Both the position numbers and the translations under genes were made by a program. From Pycnococcus provasolii (Eukaryota; Chlorophyta; Pseudoscourfieldiophyceae; Pseudoscourfieldiales): a stretch of DNA of 64,000 nucleotides. The notes beneath the pieces are model-generated. The model saw nothing but the letters and a program-made list of their open reading frames with translations, was not told the origin of the DNA and did not search any database. Below, in pieces: positions 32,521 through 41,793 of the stretch (position 1 is the first letter of the stretch; the number at the start of each line of letters is the position of its first letter). The stretch is taken from positions 1 to 64,000 of the forward strand of contig CP150549.1 in assembly GCA_049487715.1 (NCBI GenBank), read 5' to 3'.

Positions 32521-33004
32521 TCAGTCGTACCCGCACAGCTGCCGCTGGGTGCCCAGCAAGTCTCGCAAACCGTCCGCTTTGATCTGTGCAGCCATTTTTT
32601 CGCCGTGTGCCTCCATTAGACGCACACACTGAGTTTGTTTTTGTGTTATTTATGTGTGCAAGTTGGATGGGGCGAGTCAAGTGTGAGTTTACCGACGTAC
32701 TCTCGTACTCTCGTTTCGTGCGACGAAATGCGCGCGAGTCCAAACGGAGGCCGTCGCGGCCGCCTTGCATAAGGCCACGTACCCGTCCAGCCTTTTTGCC
32801 GCACCCGGAACTTTGGCAAGTTGCCTCCATCGACGCTTTCAGCGTCTCCGGCGTGTGCAAGTCAATATCCTCCCTGCTCAGCCGGCTGTGAATGGTGTAC
32901 GCCACGACGTTGCAGCCGCTGCACTCCACCGATACGGCGGAGCACGTTCTGCTACCAGCGAGCAAGGCGAACGCGAGGATCAGCACGAGCGACCTCGACG
33001 CCAT
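32521..33004 (-). CDS. Small secreted saposin/canopy-like protein, 2 exons
   Basis: Exons 33004-32783 and 32628-32521 give 109 residues; the 154-bp intron has GTACGT and CTCAG boundaries in phase 0. A signal peptide is evident (ASRSLVLILAFALLAGS, cleavage after CSA). The mature part has Cys in the spacing VECSGC, ATCQSSGC, then CVRLMEAHGEKM in exon 2 and QLCGYD at the end. Paired cysteines on helices, ending in a C-G motif, suggest a saposin-B/canopy fold acting in the ER lumen. There is no KDEL. If the intron is ignored, an open frame of similar length gives an Arg-rich artefact. Confidence 0.7.
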
Positions 33005-33342
33005 TCGAGCTGTCTTCACGCTGTATCCCAGAGGCCCCAGCAGTCAAGTTGCAGGTGGCGTTGTACTCGTGTGCACGAGGAGCGCGCGCGATGTTGTTGT
33101 TTTGTATGTATCTTGACGCACGATCGGCGCGCGCTGGGGGCCCTCGAGGAATCGAGAGGCCGAAAGCGAAGGGGAGAACAGCGCGAAGGGGGCAATGTTA
33201 TCCCCGTGAATTTGATCTGGCTGGCACTGGAAAAATGCCGGCGAGAAACAAACCCCGAAAGCGAATGCGAATGCGAAGTTCTCGCGGGAACCCCGAATTA
33301 TTATTCTTCGCAACCACCACCAGTCGCCGTCGGAAGCCCGCC
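33005..33342. promoter_or_regulatory. Divergent promoter region
   Basis: About 340 bp between the ATG codons of two divergent genes. No recognisable core motif and no further gene seen. Confidence 0.4.
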
Positions 33343-34086
33343 ATGGCGACTCGCGCCCTCCTCAGTGCAACCGCACGCACGCCCGTGCCGCACACGCGAA
33401 TACGGGCGCGGAGCCACAAAGATGAAGGTGCGCGGTGCAGACCCAACGTCTGGCGACGGCAAGCTCCGAGACGTTCCGCCTGCGCAGCACGGAGATGGGT
33501 CTTCGAGATGCGGTCCGCATCCGGGTCGTTCGGAGACTCGTCGTCGTTCGACTCCATGGACGACGACGACGAAGGCAAGCGACCGCTCCCTTCTTGGTTG
33601 CGTGCATTGGGAAGTTCGTCTAACGTTTTTGTGCAGTTCCTGCGAGGCGCACTCGTCTCGCTCGAGTCGATAGCAGCGACCGTAGCTGACATCGTACTCG
33701 ACCTCATGGGACCTGACAGCGGAGCCACGCGCGCACAGGTGACGACGGGCGTTCGCTTGGTGGCTACCTTGGTGTTGCTCGTGTTCGTCAAGAGCGTTCT
33801 TTCCACAGCCATCTTGCTTGGCATTGTCCTGCTCGCGGTGAGCGCACTCTCGTTTGTCATTGACCGTGAGACGGGAGCAAACAACGAGGCGACAACGCGG
33901 AAGGCGACTTCGGATGTGTCAGGCAGGAGGAGACGAGCCGTGGAAGAGCGGAGAAACAAGGAGGTTCGGCGCGACCCGCCGCACCCGCCACGTGACTCGC
34001 AAAAGCGGGACCCAGAGCCGTACGGAGAGGGGCCGGGAGACGGCGACCTCGTCGACGTCGTCATCACACCGCGACGTCGACGGTGA
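33343..34086 (+). CDS. Hypothetical plastid-targeted membrane protein
   Basis: 247 residues from ATG 33343 in a strong context (GCCATGGCG). The first 55 residues are Arg/Ala/Ser/Thr-rich as in transit peptides. An acidic patch SMDDDDEGK is followed by an amphipathic region and two adjacent hydrophobic helices (GVRLVATLVLLVFVKSVL and TAILLGIVLLAVSALSFVI). The C-terminus is strongly charged. Family not recognised. Confidence 0.55.
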   Translation: MATRALLSATARTPVPHTRIRARSHKDEGARCRPNVWRRQAPRRSACAARRWVFEMRSASGSFGDSSSFDSMDDDDEGKRPLPSWLRALGSSSNVFVQFLRGALVSLESIAATVADIVLDLMGPDSGATRAQVTTGVRLVATLVLLVFVKSVLSTAILLGIVLLAVSALSFVIDRETGANNEATTRKATSDVSGRRRRAVEERRNKEVRRDPPHPPRDSQKRDPEPYGEGPGDGDLVDVVITPRRRR

Positions 34087-34310
34087 CCACGGTCGGCGTG
34101 TGCCAAACTTACCTTGTAAACAAAATGTCAAGCACCTGTTTCTTCTGGTGTTCGTCTCCTTCTTCAAAACGCGCGACATCGTTCGTAACACGCACCACCA
34201 AGCTGCCAACGACAAAAACTTGTCGTGTAAGACACGAAACCCCTATTTAGGGGGGGGTGCCACACCTGTTGACTCACCTGTTGCCAAATTGCCAACCCCA
34301 GGCCTCCGCA

Positions 34311-35879
34311 ATGGACCGCCCTGCAATGGAGGCGCAAGGACCGCCTCAGCAGCGTGAGGGAGACGACGCAGAACTCGAGGACGGTCGCCTCGACGCGGAG
34401 CTTAGGCGCACGTCAGAACAGATACAGTCGCTCCTCGCGAGGGAGTTGGCGCGCGTGGAGGCTGCCACTGGGGCGACAACGTCAACTTCAACATCATTGA
34501 CGACGACGGTTGCGGCGTCGGCAAAGGAGGCGGCTGACGCAACCGAGGCGGCTCTCGTTGCACTATCCCTCGTGGAGTCTCTCGTCGCGCTCGAAGAATT
34601 GTGCGCGGAAGTGGAACAGCACGCGCAAAGTCGTAACCTGGAGTCAGCGGTGCCATCCGCGGTGCCGTCCCTTCGTGCCGCCACAGCAACGTGGAAAGGT
34701 GCGGCGCCGGCACGACAGCGCTTGCGTTCGTTCCAAGGACCTGATCTTCAGCGTCTGCGCAAGCTGGTCCGCGCAGGCGATGAACGGATTTCGAGAGCGA
34801 CGTCCACGCTTCGCGCGGCACTCGTTGCGCGTATGCGCGTGACGCTCACGACAAATGGCTGGCCGCCGCAGCTCGCCAGTGGCGAGGGCGAGACCAGCCA
34901 ATCGTCTCTGGAGGAGACGTTCGTGTCGTTTTTTCGTCGCTTGGACAAAACCGAGCTTGCGACGATTCAGTGGTGCTACGCCTGGCTTGTCGCCGCGCAG
35001 AGTGCAGCTTTAGCTGACGTCGATAGTGATGGTGGCATTGACGACTGGGCGGCGTCTGTGATAGTCAAGCCGATCGAGGAGCGGCTAGAAGCTTTGTTTG
35101 CGGATGAAGGCAGCCCCGCTGCGGCTGTCGATCGAATTGACTGGCCGTTGGAGATGAGCAAACGCGTCGCATCGGCGCTTTCGCGCGTTGGTGCGCCGAA
35201 CGAGCCGCTCACTGCCACGCTTGGTGACGAGAGCGAGGGCTCCGTCCCGCCGTCAGTGGCACTCGTTCGCCTCGCCGCTCGCGCCGTGTGCAACGTCGTC
35301 ACGCGGCATCACATTCGAGCACTCGTTGAGCGCGGCGATGGGGCGCTCTGGCTCGCGGCGGCGGACGAGTGCGCCGCTTTTGACCGCCACGTTGCGGAGC
35401 TGTTGTGCACGAGTCATCCTTCAGGAGAGGACGTGATGGAGTACACGCTGTCACAGCTTCGCTGCGGTGGAGTGGACGCGGCGGATACCGCATCTCAGCT
35501 GGTGCACACACACGGCGTTGGAATCACGGAGAGTGCGTTGGCACAGAATGGCGCGGCATTCGAGGCTTGGGTGAGCGCGGAGGTGAGTGATGCCGTTGCG
35601 CGCCTTGGAGACGCGATGAAGGAATCCAAAGCGGCGTGGGAAGTGACGTTTGCTCAAATCGCGAGGGAGTGTTGCGACCGTGCCACGTGCCTTGCGACGC
35701 CAGAGCACCGTGCAGCCATGTTGAATAAATCGTTGGATGCCCTCTGCTCGGCCTTTCACAAACAACTCAAGGCGAAGAGCGGCGCTGACTCTGCGCCATT
35801 GGTGCTTGCCGCCACTCGCGGAGCGGAGGCTGCTCTCCTCGAACTATCGGCATCTGCACCCGCACTCGTGTACAACTAA
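34311..35879 (+). CDS. RINT1/TIP20/MAG2-family vesicle tether (short form)
   Basis: 522 residues from ATG 34311 (MDRPAMEAQ). An N-terminal coiled-coil region is followed by the family blocks: DDWAASVIVKPIEERLEALF, RIDWPLEMSKRV (K-P-E-W-x-h-like), LWLAAADECAAFDRHVAELL (F-D-x-x-L), and FEAWVSAEVSDAVARLGDAM. RINT1/MAG2 proteins belong to the Dsl1 complex that tethers Golgi-to-ER vesicles. Family members are usually near 700-800 residues; this ends at ALVYN after about 520, so the C-terminal helical bundle is reduced or diverged. Intronless. The assignment rests on pattern, not search. Confidence 0.55.
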   Translation: MDRPAMEAQGPPQQREGDDAELEDGRLDAELRRTSEQIQSLLARELARVEAATGATTSTSTSLTTTVAASAKEAADATEAALVALSLVESLVALEELCAEVEQHAQSRNLESAVPSAVPSLRAATATWKGAAPARQRLRSFQGPDLQRLRKLVRAGDERISRATSTLRAALVARMRVTLTTNGWPPQLASGEGETSQSSLEETFVSFFRRLDKTELATIQWCYAWLVAAQSAALADVDSDGGIDDWAASVIVKPIEERLEALFADEGSPAAAVDRIDWPLEMSKRVASALSRVGAPNEPLTATLGDESEGSVPPSVALVRLAARAVCNVVTRHHIRALVERGDGALWLAAADECAAFDRHVAELLCTSHPSGEDVMEYTLSQLRCGGVDAADTASQLVHTHGVGITESALAQNGAAFEAWVSAEVSDAVARLGDAMKESKAAWEVTFAQIARECCDRATCLATPEHRAAMLNKSLDALCSAFHKQLKAKSGADSAPLVLAATRGAEAALLELSASAPALVYN

Positions 35880-36376
35880 GATCTCAGTAATGAAGTGTGC
35901 TTTACTCTATCCAGCGGTCGTCCATTCACACCATTCACTTTCACCATTTCACAGCCCATTCACCGGTGCCAATCACTGCGCGTTTTTGTACATGGCGCAA
36001 GTGATTTCGAAGGTTGTATCACTCTATCAGGGCGCTTTCGTTGGCATAGTGAGGGCTCCTGTTGCGGCTTGTTGACGTTGTTGTCGTCGCCATCGCCACC
36101 ATAAAACGGGGTTGTGGAGATTGCATTACATCTTTCTCACAAAACACACAAAAAAAAAACACAATGGGCGACTACACCGCCGCCTCCGCCGTGAATGGCG
36201 CCGCAGAAATGAACTAGGTGGTGAATGCGAATGGAGGGGCCGATAAGCGAGTTCAACCGAATGAGCAAAATCGCACTTTACAATAATATCTATAATACAA
36301 TATAAACGATATAAACAAACAAAATAAACAAAATATATAAACAATAATAATATGGAGGACTAGGGAGTTATGCGTG
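35880..36376. other. Intergenic, AT-rich
   Basis: Convergent 3' regions. Bases 36270-36350 are markedly AT-rich (AATAAACAAAATA-type), likely containing polyadenylation signals. A 17-codon ORF starts at about 36163 (ATGGGCGACTACACC) after an A-run; too short to call. Confidence 0.5.
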
Positions 36377-39088
36377 CTAAAATTCAAATTCCTCCGAGGC
36401 ATCTTGACCCGTCACTTCGCTAACAACCACGTCACTCCCCCCTTGCGGAGAGGCGTTCGTCGCCTCCACGACAACTGCAGTTGCATCCACCCATTCACTG
36501 CCCACGGCGGTGGATGCATACAAAGGAACCAATTCATCACGGTCATCCAAGTCAGAAGCCGAGTCGTCGAGCCAAAGATCGTCGAGGCGAGGGTACTCTT
36601 GCTTGACGACATTTCGCCAATTGATTGCGTTCCAAAATGGATCATCGCGCACATTTTCGGCACGGCGCGGCCGGCGGTCGACGTCGCGCTGAAGAATTCG
36701 ATGGACGAGACGCTGCAGAAGCGTGCCAACTCGCTTTTCCACAGGAAACTCGATTGGCGCCCCGAGCACCTTCTCAAAGATGACGCTACTCCTGCGCTTC
36801 GCGTCGCGGAAGGGAGGTCGGCCGATACACATTTGGTACAGAATGATCCCAAACGACCACAGATCCGCGGGTTTTCCGTAACCTCGGTTATGGAGCACCT
36901 CGGGTGCGATGTACTCGACCGTTCCAACCAAGGTGTACGCACGTCCGTCGTCGTGGTGCAAGTGCTTCGCCAAGCCAAAGTCGGCAATCTTTGCGTGGCC
37001 ACCAGAGTCAAGCAAGATATTCGCGGGCTTCAAGTCGCGGTGAATCGTATTCGCGTCATGCAGGTACTGCAAGCCAAGCAGTATCTCGGCCGCCAGTACA
37101 CGCGTTGATGACTCGGACAGCGAACCCAGGGGTATTTTGTTCGATCGAATCACGCTCGACAGCGACCCTGCAGAGGCAAGCTCCATGACAATGTACACGT
37201 TCCGCTTGCACTGAAATGACGCATAGTTGCCTATGATGGCAGGATGCGAGAGTGTCGAGGTGAGCGCAATCTCGGCGCGCAGGTGCTCAAGGCCGTGCGG
37301 GTTGTCCCCATTCTCATGCTTCGCCCTGTCGATCACCTTCAGCGCGAACACCTCGCCCGTGGGTGCGTACTTAGTGACAAACACACGCCCAGTCGCTCCG
37401 CGTCCAAGAGGTGCGCCGACGAGAAAACGCTTTGGAACGAAACGCCGATTGCGCATGCTCGTCATCTTCGCCATCGCCTTAACGCGCGTGTCGTTATTGC
37501 GCTGCTCGTTCACCCACTGCATCTCTCGGAGGCTCTTCATGCGCATGCCACCGGCAGTGGATGGACTTATCTCGGTCATCGTCGGCCTCTTGCCGTCCTT
37601 GAACTGGTACTCTCCAAGCATCTCCGCCATCTTAGACTGGAGGTGAGGGAACAGGTAGCGAGTGCACGCCCTCGCCGGCAACGCGATTGTTCGCACGTTC
37701 CCCACGGCAACCACTGATGCGGTGTGTGCAGTCGCTGTCATAATTGCAATCTCGCCGAAATAGTCGCCGACATTAAGGGTCCACAGCGTCGTTGGCTCTG
37801 CTGCAACGGAAAAGTCGTTGGAGGTACGTTGGTCGCTGCTCTGCATCACCACAGCCTCGTTACCTTCGACGAGAAAGTGCATCATCCCGCTGTACGTTCC
37901 CTGGTGTATGATCGTGCTTCCGTCCTCGTGAGTCGTGTCGGTGGCCTCATCACACAGGAGCAGAACGTTGTAGTAGCTGATCTTGGACAGAATTGAAAAT
38001 TTGGACATCAGCATGTTGGCCTTCTCCTCGCGCTTGAGAAACGCGTCACGCAGGCCGATGCGATGGAACAGGTCTGAGCGGATACGCCAAAGCGTCGTCT
38101 TTTTGATTGCCCGAACGGTTTCGCTGCACCTCCCATGTCTCGTCAGTGCCATCTCGCCAAAGTAGTCGCCGGCGGTTAGCACCTTCCTGTCAGCCGCCAG
38201 AGCAGCTTCCGCTGTGTGCTGGTCGTCAGAGGAGGAGGAGGAGAATGAGGCGGACGGGGGAGATGTGACGTCGTCTTCGTCGTCGTCAGTGGACGACGAC
38301 GAGTGGGCGGCGGGCGCCCCCACAGAAGACATCGTGGAAGAGTCACCTTGCCACCGAATCTCGTCGTTGCTAGCCACCTGCTCAACGCTGCAGCTTCCGC
38401 TCACAATCACGTACATCGCGTCGCTCTTGACACCCTTGTTGACGATAGCAGCCCTTGGCTCGACTGTGATAACCTCCACGCCACGACGAAGTTGTCTGAA
38501 TGCGTCGTCGCTTAGGTTCTTCAGCGCCGCGCAGCTGCGAACAACCGATGGTATCGTGGAGCTTGCCGTAGCTGGCGCTGGCGTGGCTGGTATCGGCGTG
38601 CGTGGACTTAGTATCGCTTCGAGCGTTCCGAGCGCAGGGTCGTTCCAACGACCGTCCTTTCCCTTGTCGACCGTGGATGCGCCGTGCGGTGTGTGACGGC
38701 GGTACGTAACCGCTCCCGACGACGACGCAACGCCGTGCGCGTTCCTCTCTCTGGCCGGTGGACTTGGAACGTGTTGTGACGCACCTCTTCCCCCGAATCC
38801 TCTTCTGAGTCGCTGGAGGAATGTCTCTCTCACTCTGTCCGCACCGCCTTGCACGCGCACGTGCTCTTCTCTTCCTCCTGCGTTTTGCCGGTGACTAAAC
38901 CAACCGGTATTTGGTTGATTACTCCTTGCACTGTTGAGCACGAGTCCTCCCGCGCCGTGTAGGTGCACCGTCCTCGCCGCGGCCGAAGAGTTTGTTGCTC
39001 GTCGCTGGCCGCGTGCAGTCGCGTCCTTCCCTCTCCTGAGCGCGTCCCCGTTCACCCACGGCAGTCCCACGCCCACAGGGTCGTCCAT
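36377..39088 (-). CDS. cGMP-dependent-type protein kinase (two cNBDs plus AGC kinase)
   Basis: 903 residues from ATG 39088 (MDDPVGVG). A disordered N-terminus is followed by cyclic-nucleotide-binding domain A (about 200-340; cassette GDYFGEMALTRHGRCSETV) and domain B (about 355-480; GDYFGEIAIMTATAHTASVV). A Ser/Thr kinase domain spans about 550-810: glycine loop GRGATGRVF, ALKVID lysine, HRDLKPAN, DFG, and GTVEYIAPEV. This is the PKG layout. Domain B has His where the ligand-phosphate Arg normally sits, so it may not bind cGMP. Between the cassette strands of domain A lies a Ser/Asp-rich insertion (38210-38350). A longer start at 39244 would add a Pro/Ser repeat and is less likely. The gene ends in TAG. 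Confidence 0.9.
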   Translation of the reverse strand: MDDPVGVGLPWVNGDALRRGKDATARGQRRATNSSAAARTVHLHGAGGLVLNSARSNQPNTGWFSHRQNAGGREEHVRVQGGADRVRETFLQRLRRGFGGRGASQHVPSPPARERNAHGVASSSGAVTYRRHTPHGASTVDKGKDGRWNDPALGTLEAILSPRTPIPATPAPATASSTIPSVVRSCAALKNLSDDAFRQLRRGVEVITVEPRAAIVNKGVKSDAMYVIVSGSCSVEQVASNDEIRWQGDSSTMSSVGAPAAHSSSSTDDDEDDVTSPPSASFSSSSSDDQHTAEAALAADRKVLTAGDYFGEMALTRHGRCSETVRAIKKTTLWRIRSDLFHRIGLRDAFLKREEKANMLMSKFSILSKISYYNVLLLCDEATDTTHEDGSTIIHQGTYSGMMHFLVEGNEAVVMQSSDQRTSNDFSVAAEPTTLWTLNVGDYFGEIAIMTATAHTASVVAVGNVRTIALPARACTRYLFPHLQSKMAEMLGEYQFKDGKRPTMTEISPSTAGGMRMKSLREMQWVNEQRNNDTRVKAMAKMTSMRNRRFVPKRFLVGAPLGRGATGRVFVTKYAPTGEVFALKVIDRAKHENGDNPHGLEHLRAEIALTSTLSHPAIIGNYASFQCKRNVYIVMELASAGSLSSVIRSNKIPLGSLSESSTRVLAAEILLGLQYLHDANTIHRDLKPANILLDSGGHAKIADFGLAKHLHHDDGRAYTLVGTVEYIAPEVLHNRGYGKPADLWSFGIILYQMCIGRPPFRDAKRRSSVIFEKVLGAPIEFPVEKRVGTLLQRLVHRILQRDVDRRPRRAENVRDDPFWNAINWRNVVKQEYPRLDDLWLDDSASDLDDRDELVPLYASTAVGSEWVDATAVVVEATNASPQGGSDVVVSEVTGQDASEEFEF

Positions 39089-39410
39089 GGCTGTGATGCG
39101 CGAGGGACCTGGCGGGGGGGGGAGAGAGAGGAGAGGAGAGGGGAAGGGGGACGGGGACGGGGAAGGGGAAGGGAAGGGCAGCCTCGGCACCGTCCACCCT
39201 CCGGAAGGGGAAGGGGAAGGGGAAGGAAGGGAGGGGCCGAACACCGAAGGGGCACGGGAGTACCACTAGGAAGTACGGGACACCTTCCTACGGGACTGGG
39301 ACGTTTGTCAGTCTAATGAGGAGAAAGGAAAGGCGCAGATGCAGATGCAGAGAGAGGAGAGAATTAGGGTAGAGAAGAGGAGAGGGACGCACCTGACACT
39401 GAGAGGTTGA
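39089..39410. other. Intergenic, GGGGAA purine repeats
   Basis: About 320 bp. Bases 39108-39240 carry GGGGAC/GGGGAA and GGAGAG repeats that create artificial Pro/Ser or Gly/Glu frames. No gene seen. Confidence 0.5.
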
Positions 39411-39672
39411 TGCTCGACAACGATAGCCTAGCGTCGTACACGATAACGGGCTGGACGCGCAGTACGACTCTTCTCACGCTCTTCTCGGCGCGCGGCGACA
39501 CCATCGAGTTCGCGGCGTCGGACGGCAAGATGGTCGTGCGGTCGTCCGACGGCACGGTGCTTGCGGGAGACAACAAAAACACGCCGACCGGCCGTCGACT
39601 CGAAGGCTTCAGTGGTGCACTAATGACTTCAGGAAGATTTACCATGATGGCAGCAGGTGGTTTGTATAAATA
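39411..39672 (+). pseudogene. Truncated upstream copy of the EF-hand gene's last exon
   Basis: This is about the last 86 codons of the gene at 40123-41079, in the same orientation, starting at the codon for the LDNDSLAS segment. The only strong divergence is the last 20 residues (ALMTSGRFTMMAAGGLYK here, SLMTAGSYTFMSATSLSK downstream). It is part of a 430-bp duplication (39411-39840 with 40817-41246). No EF-hand or membrane segment is present upstream, so it is either a decayed tandem paralogue or an alternative terminal exon. Confidence 0.7.
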
Positions 39673-39840
39673 ACAAAAACACGCCGACCGGCCGTCGACT
39701 CGAAGGCATAGTTGAGTTGTAAAGCGACATGACGATGAACGACTGGACGTGACGGACGCGCAGCTGAGGGCGTTTTGCAGTAACCCTAAGTTGTTGTTGT
39801 CCGTGGGTTAAATTAAAACAAAAACATGGGAAAGGTTACA
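39411..39840. repeat. 430-bp tandem duplication, left copy
   Basis: Matches 40817-41246 at a constant offset of 1406 bases, including the 3' flank with AACCCTAAGTTG and AAAACATGGGAAAGG. Inside each copy a 33-bp stretch (starting ACAAAAACACGCCGACCGGC) occurs twice, 100 bases apart, once at the end of the coding region and once just after the stop codon. Confidence 0.9.
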
Positions 39841-40122
39841 CGGGGAAATGCAACGGGGAAAAAACTTGACCCTCGAGTTGACGTCTGTGTTTTGTATTTT
39901 CTTACCCTAGTATCACTCTATTCTTCATCGCACTACTTAAGGTTAACTTACAAGTTTGCGAATCTTGCGCCAGCTGGTGCATGCCCTTGGAGACCTCCTT
40001 TTTTAGTATTGCTAGTCACCAGGCACCTGAGTGTCTCCTCAGAAGAAGACACGTCAACGCAAGAAGAAGAAGAAGTACTTCATCAGCTCTCCATCGACCC
40101 TGTCCCTTCAGCTAATAACCTT

Positions 40123-41079
40123 ATGTCTACTCCGGCTGGGAACCAAGCACTCGGCGAGGTGCGCAAGGTGCTGCACGGCGTGCGTCTCGACGAGTGCCCC
40201 GCCTTACTGCGCGAGAAACTCGCGCAATATGATACCAACGGAAACGGCATCATCGACCCGGACGAACTGCCCGACCCCATGTCTGCGGAGATGACCTATC
40301 TCAAAGTCTCTTCGTTTCCCAAGAAGGTGCAACCGTTCCTTCACGAGATTGACGACGAGAAAAATGGAAAGATCGAGATGGACGAGCTCACGGAGATGGT
40401 TACCGCATACGTGGACTTGAAGAAGGCAAACAAGGAAGGCTCCATCGCCATCAAGACACTTCCGAAGGAGATTCAGGCTACACTTAAGGTATTCGACGTC
40501 GACGGTGACGGCACGGTCGCGCCCATGGAGCTTGCTCGTGGTGCGGAGCTCTACAAAGACTCCAAGAAGACAGCCAAGCGACTCATGATCTTCAGCGGAG
40601 TTCTCTTGCTCATCCTGTGCGCCCTCGTGGGCGTCATCGTCGGCCTCGTCGCGGTGGTCGTCGAGAATAGCAAGGAGATGAAGACGGACGCGAGTGGGCT
40701 GACTCTTGCAAAGGGCACGAGCAAACCCGCCGCGACAGCCACCGTGCTCGAGCAGTCCGTACTCAACTACAACGCTACGGACGACGCTCTCGACGCCGCA
40801 AGGAACGTCAAGGTGGTGCTCGACAACGATAGCCTAGCGTCGTACACGATAACGGGCTGGACGCGCAGTACGACTCTTCTCACGCTCTTCTCGGCGCGCG
40901 GCGACACCATCGAGTTCGCGGCGTCGGACGGCAAGATGGTCGTGCGGTCGTCCGACGGCACGGTGCTTGCGGGAGACAACAAAAACACGCCGACCGGCCG
41001 TCGACTCGAAAGCTTCGCTGGTTCACTAATGACTGCAGGAAGCTATACCTTTATGTCAGCAACTAGTTTGAGTAAATAA
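40123..41079 (+). CDS. EF-hand calcium-binding single-pass membrane protein
   Basis: 318 residues from ATG 40123 (MSTPAGNQ). Three EF-hand loops are visible: DTNGNGIIDPDE, DDEKNGKIEMDE and DVDGDGTVAPME, the first and third with good calcium ligands. A membrane helix follows (IFSGVLLLILCALVGVIVGL), then a Thr/Ala-rich stalk and a C-terminal beta-like domain (SYTITGWTRSTTLLTLF). The EF-hands would face the cytosol. The open frame reaches back to 39826, but that part overlaps the 3' flank of the left duplicate and contains possible intron boundaries, so the true 5' end is uncertain. The same cytoplasmic EF-hand plus membrane plus C-terminal domain plan is found in other algal proteins. Confidence 0.75.
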   Translation: MSTPAGNQALGEVRKVLHGVRLDECPALLREKLAQYDTNGNGIIDPDELPDPMSAEMTYLKVSSFPKKVQPFLHEIDDEKNGKIEMDELTEMVTAYVDLKKANKEGSIAIKTLPKEIQATLKVFDVDGDGTVAPMELARGAELYKDSKKTAKRLMIFSGVLLLILCALVGVIVGLVAVVVENSKEMKTDASGLTLAKGTSKPAATATVLEQSVLNYNATDDALDAARNVKVVLDNDSLASYTITGWTRSTTLLTLFSARGDTIEFAASDGKMVVRSSDGTVLAGDNKNTPTGRRLESFAGSLMTAGSYTFMSATSLSK

Positions 41080-41246
41080 CAAAAACACGCCGACCGGCCG
41101 TCGACTCGAAGGCATAGTTGAGTTGTAAAGCGACATGACGATGAACGACTGGACGTGACGGACGCGCAGCTGAGGGCGTTTTGCAGTAACCCTAAGTTGT
41201 TGTTGTCCGTGGGTTAAATTAAAACAAAAACATGGGAAAGGTTACA
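40817..41246. repeat. 430-bp tandem duplication, right copy
   Basis: Carries the true C-terminus and 3' flank of the EF-hand gene; see the left copy for the match. Confidence 0.9.
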
Positions 41247-41349
41247 TGAACAAGACGGGGAGTGTCAGAAACATTTTAATCATGTTATAGAAACATCCTT
41301 TTTTAGAACATACATACCGAACAAGCGTGTTGTTTCACGTCAATCAATG

Positions 41350-41793
41350 TCAAGCGTCAGCGTCCTCTGCCGATGGAGGCTTAGCATTCACAACGCCGCC
41401 TCGCAGATCGCGCATGCATTCGAGCTCCTCGTCCGTGAGCAGCATGTTCGCCTGCACCTTCGCCTCCAGCGCCACGGCGTGAGGAAGCGGCCCTGCCGAG
41501 AGCGCGAGCATGCGGTGCAGACGTTCTGCGCGCGCGCGCGCTCCTCGGCGATACTCTTTATTCTCGAGTGCCGTGCTCCCTCTTCGCTGCGCCGCCAAGT
41601 TTGCAGCCGCCTTCTCGAGTTTCTTCTCGAGTGACAGGTTCAGGCAATCACGTACGAAGACATGCGAAAGAACGCTGGCAGCTACTTCAACCGGTAAAGA
41701 ACGGTAAAGAATAAAGAGTTTACACTTCGAAGGTAGGAACAACGCCGCCATCCAAGTCGTCAATGTCGCCAACGCGAAGAAGCTTGTCATCAA
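41350..41793 (-). CDS. ORF overlapping the kinesin 3' end, unknown
   Basis: 147 codons. The last 100 look like real protein: LEKKLEKAAANLAAQRRGST, ARAERLHRMLALSAGPLPHA, KVQANMLLTDEELECMRDL, ending PPSAEDADA. The first 40 overlap the kinesin stop region in another frame and are doubtful. It could be a small independent gene, or an alternative terminal exon of the kinesin. Its last codons and 3' flank are duplicated at 868-962 next to the telomere, which suggests that this sequence has been mobile or part of an ectopic exchange. Confidence 0.4.
   Translation of the reverse strand: MMTSFFALATLTTWMAALFLPSKCKLFILYRSLPVEVAASVLSHVFVRDCLNLSLEKKLEKAAANLAAQRRGSTALENKEYRRGARARAERLHRMLALSAGPLPHAVALEAKVQANMLLTDEELECMRDLRGGVVNAKPPSAEDADA

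Noticed and set aside
36163-36216. 17-codon ORF after an A-run
   Set aside because: Too short, no Cys or hydrophobic signature, no splice evidence to extend it.
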